Below are positions 1-5,399 of a stretch of DNA of 6,321 bases, piece after piece; position 1 is the first letter of the stretch, and the number at the start of each line of letters is the position of its first letter. Location of the stretch: assembly GCA_036258795.1 (NCBI GenBank), contig DATACZ010000189.1:1-6321 (forward strand), written 5' to 3'. Made by a program: the position numbers and the translations under genes. The stretch is from DATACZ01 sp036258795. Lineage in GTDB: Bacteria > Actinomycetota > CADDZG01 > JAHWKV01. The notes beneath the pieces are model-generated. The model saw nothing but the letters and a program-made list of their open reading frames with translations, did not search any database and was not told where the DNA came from.

Positions 1-180
1 CACCTCATGTTGCTGCTGCTCGTCATGGCGGCGGGAGCCGTGGCGCTCATTGCGGGGTTGGCGCCTCTGATGTTCCCCGACAGTCCTAGAAGCCGGCTTG
101 CAAACCCCAGGCTGGCGATTACCTTGGCCGGGCTTGCTGTCGTGGGGTTCATCGCCGAGAGGCTCTACCACACTCTTTAG
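1..180 (+). CDS. C-terminal part of a small two-helix membrane protein (possibly a complete 57-residue protein)
   Basis: The frame is open from the first base and stops at TAG 178-180, giving 59 visible residues. Two hydrophobic stretches can be seen: residues about 3-24 (Leu/Ala/Val-rich, beginning LLLLVMAAGAVALIAGL) and about 37-53 (LAITLAGLAVVGFIA). A short polar loop (PDSPRSRLANPR) joins them, and the tail RLYHTL is slightly basic. This predicts two membrane-spanning helices. An ATG at position 7 could start a complete 57-residue protein, but the window edge hides any ribosome binding site, so it may equally be the end of a longer membrane protein. The gene converges on the HAD gene with only 10 bp between stop codons. 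I do not recognise the family. That it is coding and membrane-bound is fairly likely; its function is unknown. Confidence 0.6.
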   Translation, partial: HLMLLLLVMAAGAVALIAGLAPLMFPDSPRSRLANPRLAITLAGLAVVGFIAERLYHTL

Positions 181-190
181 CGGCCGGATC

Positions 191-955
191 TTAGATTCCG
201 AGAACCTCCGGAAGGTCGGCCCAGTGCTCCAGGACTGCGTCTGCCTCTTCCCCGGCGGTATCGGGCGACTGCCACTGATCGTTGTGGACCCCAACGAAGC
301 GAATCGTGCCCATCCCGGCGTTTCTTGCACCTGCGACATCGGTTCGCTTCAGGTCGCCTATGTGGACGGCCTGAGAGGGCTCGGCGCCGGTTGCCTTCAG
401 TGCCGCCTGGAATATGGGCGGGTAGGGCTTGGGAGTGCCCACCTCATCGGAAAAGAAATAGTGGTCGAGTTGAAGGCCGTGCTCCTTCAGGAATCTGCGG
501 ACGAATCTGCCGGGGGTAAAGCCCACGTCGCAAACCAGGGCGGTTGATATTCCGGCCTCTCGCACGGCGTTGAGCGCCTCGGCCGCTCCCTCGACCACCT
601 GGGTGCCTACGCCGTCGGTGGCATTTTCAATTGCGGCCACAAGCTCGGCCACGAGATCGTCGTCCAGCTTCGAGACCGGGATCGGCAGGCCGCGGGTCTG
701 TATCTCGCCTACGATCCACCGGGCGGCTCCGGGGGCCCCGAAGAATCCACCGCTCCTCCACGACTCGACGTGCTGCTGCCAGGAGCCCTCGATCAGCTCC
801 CGGGCCTGCTCCAGATCAAGCTCCAACCCCCGCCTCGCGGCAATCTCGACCAGGGATCTTTGACGGTGAAGGCGCGTCTCTTCCCAACTCTGGTCGGCGA
901 TGAGGGTGGACCAGCAGTCAAAGGTGACGGCCTTGGGAGGGCGAGGTATTGGCAT
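191..955 (-). CDS. HAD-superfamily (haloacid dehalogenase-like) hydrolase with divergent catalytic motifs
   Basis: A 254-residue cytosolic protein with the layout of subfamily IA HAD proteins. Motif I is FDCWSTL with nucleophile Asp13. Residues about 20-110 form a helical cap. Motif II is ALVCDVGFTPGR (139-150). Motif III is Lys176 in GTPKPYPP. Motif IV is HIGDLKRTDVAGA (198-210) with Asp201 and Asp206. Classical phosphatases have DxDGT in motif I; here Trp15 replaces the second Asp, the usual acid/base. In motif II the Ser/Thr-Asn pair is Cys142-Asp143. Haloacid dehalogenases also lack the second Asp, so a reaction other than simple phosphatase is possible; the substrate cannot be read from sequence. 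The ATG start has no Shine-Dalgarno, but TACTCT lies 7 nt upstream, fitting a leaderless mRNA. It is the last gene of the minus-strand series, 53 bp after the 105-residue gene. The fold assignment is firm; the activity is open. Confidence 0.9.
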   Translation of the reverse strand: MPIPRPPKAVTFDCWSTLIADQSWEETRLHRQRSLVEIAARRGLELDLEQARELIEGSWQQHVESWRSGGFFGAPGAARWIVGEIQTRGLPIPVSKLDDDLVAELVAAIENATDGVGTQVVEGAAEALNAVREAGISTALVCDVGFTPGRFVRRFLKEHGLQLDHYFFSDEVGTPKPYPPIFQAALKATGAEPSQAVHIGDLKRTDVAGARNAGMGTIRFVGVHNDQWQSPDTAGEEADAVLEHWADLPEVLGI

Positions 956-962
956 GCGTGAC

Positions 963-968
963 AGAGTA
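963..968 (-). promoter_or_regulatory. Candidate -10 box (TACTCT) for a leaderless HAD transcript
   Basis: On the minus strand TACTCT fits TANNNT, the -10 pattern common in actinobacteria, and is followed by exactly 7 nt and then the ATG of the HAD gene. The usual gap between a -10 hexamer and the first transcribed base is 6-7 nt, so transcription could begin at or beside the A of ATG. The absence of any purine-rich ribosome binding site upstream supports this. No convincing -35 element is visible. TANNNT is a loose pattern that also occurs by chance. Confidence 0.35.
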
Positions 969-1008
969 TCGTTCCAAACCGCCTTGAACGGTCCGGCGGA
1001 CCTACTGG

Positions 1009-1326
1009 CTAGGGCTCTTCCTCGCCGGGAGGGGTTGGTGGTTCGACTGGCGGAAAGGGCAGTGAGGAATCCAGGAGCTCGAGCAGGCCAACGCTGTCCG
1101 GCTCTGGCTCGGGTAGGTCGGGAAGCTGGGCGGGGACGTCTGGCGTCCCGGACTTATTGTCAGGAGCCTCACGCAGGATTCCCCTTTTCATTGGGTCCAG
1201 ACAGGCGTCTCCCCAGAACGCTCGCAGCTTGTCGAGCTGACGAGGCCGCATTCCCTTCCGGCGCAATTCATCCGAAAGGCGGGAGATGTCTTCCGGGTCG
1301 GGGTAGCCGTACTGCAGGCCAGCCAT
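1009..1326 (-). CDS. Hypothetical 105-residue protein with acidic, Pro/Glu-rich C-terminal tail
   Basis: I do not recognise this protein. Residues 1-54 look folded and mainly helical, with charged and hydrophobic residues alternating around RLSDELRRKGMRPRQLDKLR, then FWGDACLDPMKRGIL. From about residue 55 it becomes low-complexity and rich in Pro, Glu and Asp, ending PTPPGEEEP, so the tail is probably disordered. There is no signal peptide or membrane segment. Third codon positions are mostly G or C, as in the neighbours, and the ORF fills the gap between fabI (48 bp upstream) and the HAD gene (53 bp downstream) on the same strand; both points favour a real gene. A weak GGA about 8 nt before the ATG may be its ribosome binding site. 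The ORF opposite on the plus strand lacks any family signal. The function is unknown. Confidence 0.62.
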   Translation of the reverse strand: MAGLQYGYPDPEDISRLSDELRRKGMRPRQLDKLRAFWGDACLDPMKRGILREAPDNKSGTPDVPAQLPDLPEPEPDSVGLLELLDSSLPFPPVEPPTPPGEEEP

Positions 1327-1374
1327 TACTTCGATCCGATCCTTGCTGTCACAACCGATGGGTTCGAGACCGAC

Positions 1375-2172
1375 CTACCCTTCCTTGGAATCCTCAAAAC
1401 CGAGGTCGGCTCCCATAGCATGATAGCCGCCGTCCACGTGAAGAATCTCCCCCGTGATCCCTCGGGACCAGTCCGAGAGAAGGTAGACGACCGCGCGAGC
1501 CACCGGCTGCGGGTCGTTCAAGTCCCACCCCAACGGCGCCTTCCCGGCCCAGCTGTTGGCGAGGGTCTCAAAGCCCGGTATTCCCTTGGCCGCGGTGGTG
1601 GCCAAGGGACCGGCTGAGACGCAGTTGACCCGAATCCCGAGCCTCCCGAGGTCGCGGGCCAGGTACCGGCTCACCGCCTCCAGGCCGGCCTTGCTTACTC
1701 CCATCCAGTCGTAGATCGGCCAGGCCACCGAGGCGTCAAAGTCGAGGCTGACGATGGAGCCGCCCTGGTCCCGCATCAGAGGTAGCAAGCCGGTAGCAAG
1801 AGACTTGAGCGAGTAGGCACTGGTCCGAAATGCCAGCTGGACGCTGTCCCAGGGGGTTTCGAGGAAGGCGCCCCCCAAGGCGTCCTTCGGGGCGAAGGCG
1901 ATGGCGTGGAGGAATCCGTCGACCTGGGTCCATCGAGACCCCAGGTCCTGGACGAGCCGCTCGATGGCCGCCTCGTCGGTGACGTCCATCTCCAGCACAT
2001 CCGGCTGCTGGGGCAAGCGCCGGGCCGACATCTCGGTCAGGGAAAGCCCCTTGCCGAAGCCCGACAGAACGACCTCGGCTCCCTGCTCCTGGGCCAGCTG
2101 GGCCACCGCGAAGGCGATGCTCTTGGGCGTCAATACCCCGGTGATTAGAAGCTTCTTGCCTTCGAGCAGCAC
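1375..2172 (-). CDS. fabI: Enoyl-[acyl-carrier-protein] reductase, NADH-dependent FabI/InhA type
   Basis: This enzyme performs the last step of each type II fatty-acid elongation cycle, reducing trans-2-enoyl-ACP with NADH in the cytosol. The 265-residue length is normal for the family. The start matches InhA-like proteins (LLEGKKLLITGVLTPKSIAF), including the nucleotide-binding TGVxxxxSIA pattern at 11-20. DVT (63-65), HAIAFAP (89-95) and the catalytic Tyr154-(x6)-Lys161 in YDWMGVSK follow, with SLDFD (142-146), SAGPL (186-190) and the C-terminal GxxxxVDGG signature (241-249). The position matching InhA Ser94 is Ala90. The start is GTG, chosen because a stop lies in frame 12 nt upstream and the N-terminus aligns with InhA. 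That upstream stop is the TAA of the lipoprotein gene, in the same frame. There is no clear Shine-Dalgarno, so translation may be coupled to the gene before it. No fabG lies beside it, unlike many actinobacterial loci. Confidence 0.95.
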   Translation of the reverse strand: MLLEGKKLLITGVLTPKSIAFAVAQLAQEQGAEVVLSGFGKGLSLTEMSARRLPQQPDVLEMDVTDEAAIERLVQDLGSRWTQVDGFLHAIAFAPKDALGGAFLETPWDSVQLAFRTSAYSLKSLATGLLPLMRDQGGSIVSLDFDASVAWPIYDWMGVSKAGLEAVSRYLARDLGRLGIRVNCVSAGPLATTAAKGIPGFETLANSWAGKAPLGWDLNDPQPVARAVVYLLSDWSRGITGEILHVDGGYHAMGADLGFEDSKEG

Positions 2173-2184
2173 GGCAGCTTGAGG

Positions 2185-3108
2185 TTAGCGGCTGCGCTCG
2201 CTGTAGTAGGCAATCCGCCCGTCAGGCCCCCAGGCGGCGAAGCGGTCAATCCCGGTGTTGTTTGTCAGCCTTTTCACGTCCGACCCGTCGGGATTCATTG
2301 TGAAGATTTCCCGGTTGCCCGACCGGACTGAGTCGAAGACGATCCGAGAGTTATTCGGCGACCAGTCCGGGAACGTGTCGAAGCCTGGGCTGGTGGTGAT
2401 CCGGCGCTGATCGGTGCCGTCTGCGTTCATCGTGTATATCTCGAAGTTGCCGTCCCGGTCGCTGATGAAGGCAATGCGGGTTCCATCCGGTGACCAGGCA
2501 GCCGCGCCGTCGACCCCGCTGCTGTTGGTCAGGCTTCTCGCGTCCGATCCATCTGCATTGGATACAAAGATCTCGAAGTTTTCCGTCCGGTCGGTTTCGA
2601 AGGCTATCTTCGAGCCGTCGGGGGACCAGTCGGGCAACCCGTCATCCGCTCGGTTGTCGGTCAGTCTGGTCTCGTCGGACCCGTCGGCGTCCATCACGTA
2701 CAGCTCCCTACTGACGTCTCGGGCGCTGTTGAAGACGATCTGCCTGCCGTCGGGGGACCAGGCAGGAGAGAAGTCGTCCGCAGTATTCTCGGTTAGCTGG
2801 ACCTCGCGGGAGCCGTCGGCGTTCATCACAAAGATGTCGAAGTTGCCGTTACGGTTGCTGTTGAAGGCGATCTTGGAGCCGTCGGGGGACCAGGCGGGCG
2901 AGCTGTCGATTCCGGGCCGGTTGGTGAGGCGGATCTGCCCGGAGCCGTCCTCGTTCATGACGAAGATGTCCTGGACCCTGTTCCTAGCTGGACTCGGGCT
3001 CGGCCGCTGATTACCTGGATTGCAGGCGACTGCGAGCAAGGTGATGAGGATCAGACCCGCAGAGCTTCGACCCCATTCAGGCACGATCTTTCCCATCCTC
3101 TTTGTCAT
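2185..3108 (-). CDS. TolB-like PD40 beta-propeller lipoprotein with six 44-residue repeats
   Basis: A 307-residue exported protein. Residues 1-29 form a lipoprotein signal: basic start (TKRMGK), hydrophobic GLILITLLAVA, then Cys29 as the probable lipidated residue in a slightly atypical lipobox (AVAC). A Pro/Ser/Asn linker runs to residue 47. From Ile48 to the end are six repeats of the PD40 type (consensus IFVMNADGS...RLT...AWSPDGSKIAF), five of exactly 44 residues and a last of 40 that stops before the final four. This predicts a six-bladed propeller on the outer face of the membrane. It lacks the N-terminal domain of true TolB, and no Pal or TolA is nearby, so the name tolB is not justified. 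Such propellers usually bind proteins or glycans; the ligand is unknown. The ATG is preceded by AAAGAG at 9 nt. fabI begins 12 nt downstream. Confidence 0.9.
   Translation of the reverse strand: MTKRMGKIVPEWGRSSAGLILITLLAVACNPGNQRPSPSPARNRVQDIFVMNEDGSGQIRLTNRPGIDSSPAWSPDGSKIAFNSNRNGNFDIFVMNADGSREVQLTENTADDFSPAWSPDGRQIVFNSARDVSRELYVMDADGSDETRLTDNRADDGLPDWSPDGSKIAFETDRTENFEIFVSNADGSDARSLTNSSGVDGAAAWSPDGTRIAFISDRDGNFEIYTMNADGTDQRRITTSPGFDTFPDWSPNNSRIVFDSVRSGNREIFTMNPDGSDVKRLTNNTGIDRFAAWGPDGRIAYYSERSR
2188..2967 (-). repeat. Tandem 132-bp coding repeat, six copies (PD40 blades)
   Basis: In transcription order the units are 2967-2836, 2835-2704, 2703-2572, 2571-2440, 2439-2308 and a shortened 2307-2188 (120 bp). 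Each begins with a codon for Ile or Leu (IFVM, LYVM, IYTM) and carries W-S/G-P-D/N-G/N at residues 26-30 of the unit. Phase is kept without a single insertion or deletion. Unit five is the most diverged (WSPNN) and unit six has WGPDG. Copies have diverged at codon level, so this is an old duplication kept in register rather than a fresh DNA repeat. Confidence 0.9.
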
Positions 3109-3158
3109 TTTTGCCGGCTCTTTGATGTAGGACTACGGTTCGTGAAGCAACACTACAA

Positions 3159-3947
3159 TCACCGTGCGGCAGCGATAGCCTTGGCGACCGCTAGGGTGGA
3201 CTCCAAAGAGTCAGTCTCGGGCACGGCCCGAATCACTACTTCGTCAAGGACCTCACCGTACCCAGTCAACCTGGACTGGAGGTCCTCGTCGTCAGCGTTG
3301 AGGCCCACCGACTGCAGCTCTTCACCCATGGCGTCGAAATGCCGCCTGTAGGCGGGCATAGCATAGTATTTTTCCGCCTCCGACCGTATGCGTTCGGTAG
3401 CTCCTTTTCCCATAGCCGTACGAACGTAACCAACCGCCTCCGGCGGCTGCCGGCGGCCGGCACGAGAACTGCCGGCTCCAATGTGGCGCCGAGCCCACGC
3501 CACTCGCTCCGGGGTCATCCAGTTGAGAAGCACTACATCGGCCACCTCTCCCGCCAGCTTGCACATTCGCGGGCCCATCGCACCGAGGCCTATCGTCAGT
3601 GCCGGCCCGAAATCGCCTCGCAGGTGTTCGATCGCGGCCCTAACTGCCTGGAGGGGGTTCTTGGAGGAGCCTGACCCCACTCCGACGACCAGACGATCCA
3701 GCGGCAGCCTCAGGTTCCGGACCGCGACTGCCACCTGAGCCGGCGGGTTCCGGTCACAGGGCAGCACGCCGACGGCAATTCGGATGGTCGAGGTGGCGCG
3801 GGCGATGTGGCCGGCAGTCGCCAGGCCGCTCGCCTGGGGGATGTCGTTGGTCCAGATGGTTGAAAAGCCGAGCCGCTCAGTTTCCATGCCAATCCGGGCG
3901 GCTCTATCGGGATCGCGTGTGGCTGGGATGCCAAATGCGAGTTTCAC
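3159..3947 (-). CDS. LLM-class (luciferase-like) flavin/F420-dependent oxidoreductase, compact form
   Basis: A 262-residue cytosolic TIM-barrel enzyme of the bacterial luciferase-like family, whose members use reduced FMN or F420 to oxidise or reduce small substrates. Family marks are the first strand MKLAFGIP, the helix ETERLGFSTIWTND (22-35), the IRIAVGVLPCDRNPP segment (55-69), RLVVGVGSG (85-93), the TIGLGAMGPRM loop (118-128) and AGEVADVVLLNW (132-143). Members usually run to about 290-350 residues, so this one is short, mainly after residue 93. Substrate and cofactor cannot be decided; F420 is favoured only by its likely actinobacterial origin and the PPOX fragment at the window end. The GTG start begins the first barrel strand directly. 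AGGA ends 8 nt before it and overlaps TAGGAT, which ends 7 nt before it, so either a Shine-Dalgarno or a leaderless promoter is possible. The lipoprotein gene follows after 50 bp. Confidence 0.85.
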   Translation of the reverse strand: MKLAFGIPATRDPDRAARIGMETERLGFSTIWTNDIPQASGLATAGHIARATSTIRIAVGVLPCDRNPPAQVAVAVRNLRLPLDRLVVGVGSGSSKNPLQAVRAAIEHLRGDFGPALTIGLGAMGPRMCKLAGEVADVVLLNWMTPERVAWARRHIGAGSSRAGRRQPPEAVGYVRTAMGKGATERIRSEAEKYYAMPAYRRHFDAMGEELQSVGLNADDEDLQSRLTGYGEVLDEVVIRAVPETDSLESTLAVAKAIAAAR

Positions 3948-3954
3948 CGGCCCG

Positions 3955-3960
3955 ATCCTA
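3955..3960 (-). promoter_or_regulatory. Candidate -10 box (TAGGAT) or Shine-Dalgarno upstream of the LLM gene
   Basis: On the minus strand TAGGAT lies exactly 7 nt before the GTG of the oxidoreductase gene. As a TANNNT hexamer at that distance it would place transcription start on the start codon (leaderless). The embedded AGGA, 8 nt from GTG, is also a reasonable Shine-Dalgarno, so the two readings compete. The 68-bp gap to the upstream gene allows a separate promoter. No -35 element is seen. Confidence 0.3.
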
Positions 3961-4015
3961 GCTGCTTAGCCTGGGCTCAGTGGGCCTTGAGGGTGAGGAT
4001 GCCGCGGCTGCCCGC

Positions 4016-4771
4016 CTAGGGCAGAAGGTCTCCGGCGATCTCCAAAACCAAGGGCCAAACTCTTTCATCCGTGCCAGCGAGCTTTTCGAAGCTGTACTCG
4101 TTTCCGTTCAAGTCCCAAGCCCTGCCGGTGATCTCGATGCACAGCTTGGGCTCCTCGTTGAGCAGCAGGAACCAGAACCGGTAAGCCGACACCCCGTAAG
4201 GATCCTCGATGTGATGAGCCTGAAGGCGCTCGCTGGCGGCGGGGAACAGGGCGAAGCGGCTCATCCAGATTCCCCCAAACCCGTCGGCGGTGTCGAGGTA
4301 TCCGTTTTCGCATCCCCACTCGAAGCGGCCAAAGGAGCAGTTGAATGCAATGTGGGTCAAAAAGGCGGCGATGAACCTGTAGACCATCACCGTGGGGGTG
4401 CCGGGGCGCAGCTTGGCCACCGGGGGCAGCCCTGCCAGCGCAGAGAGCTTCCGAATAGGGTCCCTTGGGTCCGCGGCATTGAAGAACTCCGCCCAGAAGT
4501 CGGTCCACATCTTGAAGGTTTGAGTTCCGTCTCGGCGAAGGTAGTGATAAGTCACCCCTCCCAGCCGGTTGAGGTCCAGGCGCTCGAAGGGGTGGGTGCC
4601 AGTCTCGAGAAGAAGAGTCAAGCAGTCCTGCCCCCCGCCGGGATTGGTCTGAATGATCCTTATCTCCGGGTAGCGGCGGACCATCTCAGCCGCCACACGC
4701 CACGAGGCGATCTCGAGCAGCTGCCTGCTCGGGTGACGGGGTGAGTAAGAAGCCGGGATTGTGCGTTTCAT
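4016..4771 (-). CDS. Hypothetical 251-residue soluble protein, possibly a YbjN/type III chaperone-like (TY-Chap) protein
   Basis: The family is not firmly recognised. The protein is soluble and rich in aromatic residues, without signal peptide or membrane helices. A helix at 17-33 (QLLEIASWRVAAEMVRR) is followed by strand-like IRIIQTNPGGGQDCLTLLL (37-55), then WTDFWAEFF, LPPVAKLRPGTPTVMVYRFIAAFL and a second half rich in Trp, Phe and Tyr. The W..A.E..RR.P / PGGGQ.DCL pattern recalls actinobacterial proteins annotated as YbjN-like peptide-binding chaperones (TY-Chap); this is a memory-based, low-confidence match. The ATG is fixed by a TAG immediately upstream in the same frame. There is no Shine-Dalgarno, but ATGA overlaps the stop of a 28-codon ORF, so it is probably translated by coupling. 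It lies 68 bp before the LLM gene and starts 142 bp from the divergent nrdR start. Confidence 0.8.
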   Translation of the reverse strand: MKRTIPASYSPRHPSRQLLEIASWRVAAEMVRRYPEIRIIQTNPGGGQDCLTLLLETGTHPFERLDLNRLGGVTYHYLRRDGTQTFKMWTDFWAEFFNAADPRDPIRKLSALAGLPPVAKLRPGTPTVMVYRFIAAFLTHIAFNCSFGRFEWGCENGYLDTADGFGGIWMSRFALFPAASERLQAHHIEDPYGVSAYRFWFLLLNEEPKLCIEITGRAWDLNGNEYSFEKLAGTDERVWPLVLEIAGDLLP

Positions 4772-4854
4772 CTACGAATCGCCGTCTTCTGGTTGCCTGC
4801 GGGGTAAGCCATATCGGGTTTTAAATACCTGCGCTCCTTTGAGTGGTAGTCCAT
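4768..4854 (-). CDS. Small 28-residue ORF translationally coupled to the 251-residue protein
   Basis: The ORF runs from ATG 4854-4852 to TGA 4770-4768, and its stop overlaps the start of the next gene as ATGA. The peptide begins MDYHSKERRY and ends NQKTAIRR: basic, soluble, with no membrane segment or Cys. Its ribosome binding site is the best in the window, TAGGAG with 7 nt to the ATG, whereas the downstream gene has none. Roughly 63% of its codons end in G or C. It is most simply a short leader or small protein whose translation delivers ribosomes to the downstream start. It resembles no leader peptide I know: there is no run of a single regulatory amino acid. The strong signal and exact overlap argue against chance, but the length is too small for certainty. 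Confidence 0.55.
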   Translation of the reverse strand: MDYHSKERRYLKPDMAYPAGNQKTAIRR

Positions 4855-4860
4855 AGCATC

Positions 4861-4875
4861 ACTCCTACGCGGAGC
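4861..4875 (-). promoter_or_regulatory. Shine-Dalgarno of the small ORF inside a short hairpin
   Basis: Read on the minus strand, GCTCC-gcgta-GGAGT can fold into a stem of four Watson-Crick pairs plus one G-U pair with a five-base loop. The 3' arm contains the core of the TAGGAG ribosome binding site (4867-4862), 7 nt before the ATG at 4854. If formed, the stem would mask the site. Such a short stem is only marginally stable, so this could be chance. Confidence 0.4.
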
Positions 4876-4901
4876 AATGTGGGTAACTTAGGATAGGTTT
4901 C

Positions 4902-4906
4902 GGAGA
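4902..4906 (+). promoter_or_regulatory. Ribosome binding site of nrdR (GGAGA)
   Basis: GGAGA lies 7 nt before the ATG at 4914 and decides this start over the out-of-frame ATG at 4909-4911. The chosen start also places the first zinc-ribbon cysteine at residue 3, as is usual for NrdR. Confidence 0.7.
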
Positions 4907-4913
4907 AAATGCC

Positions 4914-5399
4914 ATGCGGTGTCCATTCTGTAGCCATCCTGAAGACCATGTTGTCGATTCGCGGATGGCCGAGGATGGCAGGGCCATCAGGCGTCGCCGG
5001 CAGTGCGAGAACTGTGGTCAGAGGTTTACCACCTACGAGCGCATAGAGGAGGTTCCACTCCTAGTCCAGAAGCGCTCCGGAGAACGAGAGCCATTCGACA
5101 AAGAGAAGCTCGTGTCTGGAATCCGCAAGGCATTCAAGAACCGGCCCGTGTCCGCCGATGCCCTGGAGCAGCTTGCGGACGACGTGGTGGAGTCGGTTAA
5201 GGAAGAAGGCAGCAGCGTAGTCCACAGCGCAGACCTTGGCATGCAAATTCTGGAACGACTGAGGGTCCTCGACGAGATTGCTTACCTGCGATTTGCAAGC
5301 GTTTACAAGGACTTTCAGGAGCTAAACGACTTCGAGCGTGAGCTTGGAATGCTCCAGAAAAAACTTCCTCCCAAGGAGCGGTCGAGCCAAAACAAGTGA
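4914..5399 (+). CDS. nrdR: Transcriptional repressor NrdR
   Basis: NrdR senses ATP/dATP and represses ribonucleotide reductase genes by binding paired NrdR boxes. The 161-residue length is typical. The N-terminal zinc ribbon has Cys3-x2-Cys6 and Cys31-x2-Cys34, with the hallmarks MRCPFC, VDSR (14-17), AIRRRRQC (24-31) and RFTTYE (37-42). The ATP-cone domain spans about 49-139, beginning LLVQKRSGEREPFDKEKL and ending VYKDFQELNDF. All expected zinc ligands and the cone's KR/G segment are present. A short basic, polar tail follows. It is the first gene of a plus-strand pair: its TGA overlaps the GTG of dut by four bases (GTGA). In many actinobacteria nrdR neighbours lexA or nrdJ; neither is in the window, and no NrdR box was found upstream, so its targets lie elsewhere. 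Confidence 0.97.
   Translation: MRCPFCSHPEDHVVDSRMAEDGRAIRRRRQCENCGQRFTTYERIEEVPLLVQKRSGEREPFDKEKLVSGIRKAFKNRPVSADALEQLADDVVESVKEEGSSVVHSADLGMQILERLRVLDEIAYLRFASVYKDFQELNDFERELGMLQKKLPPKERSSQNK

Larger units (their letters stand above)
4855..4913. promoter_or_regulatory. Divergent regulatory gap between the small ORF and nrdR
   Basis: These 59 bp must hold at least part of the signals for both directions. Plus strand: TAGGAT at 4889-4894 and TAACTT at 4884-4889 are overlapping TANNNT candidates for a -10 of nrdR, with no good -35. Minus strand: TAAGTT, the complement of TAACTT, could serve the small ORF with a leader of about 25-30 nt. The overlap means that opposing polymerases might compete. 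No paired NrdR boxes (consensus like ACACWATATATWGTGT) and no LexA-type GAAC-N4-GTTC site were seen. The promoter assignments are tentative. Confidence 0.35.

Noticed and set aside
98..547. 149-codon plus-strand ORF opposite the HAD C-terminus
   Set aside because: It overlaps both the first partial gene and HAD motif IV in antisense and has no recognisable features.
900..1418. 172-codon plus-strand ORF opposite the 105-residue gene
   Set aside because: It has no family signal, overlaps three minus-strand genes and shows shadow-type composition rich in Arg, Gly and Pro.
2185..2187. Possible readthrough fusion of the lipoprotein into FabI (same frame, only TAA between)
   Set aside because: A cytosolic reductase fused to an exported propeller makes no sense, and FabI has an N-terminus matching InhA right at its GTG; the shared frame is probably chance.
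2414..3010. 198-codon plus-strand ORF full of PSGDQAGE-like repeats
   Set aside because: It is the antisense of the PD40 propeller repeats; its own repetitiveness comes from WSPDG/IAF on the other strand, and the sense strand has the family motifs and signal peptide.
3961..4010. GC-rich inverted segments (AGCC/GGCT) after the 251-residue gene as a terminator
   Set aside because: The stems are four pairs with a two-base loop and no T tract follows on either strand.
3980..4744. 254-codon plus-strand ORF opposite the 251-residue gene
   Set aside because: It is nearly the same length but antisense. The minus strand has a coupled start, a PGGGQDC motif and protein-like hydrophobic patterning, while the plus-strand translation shows none of these.
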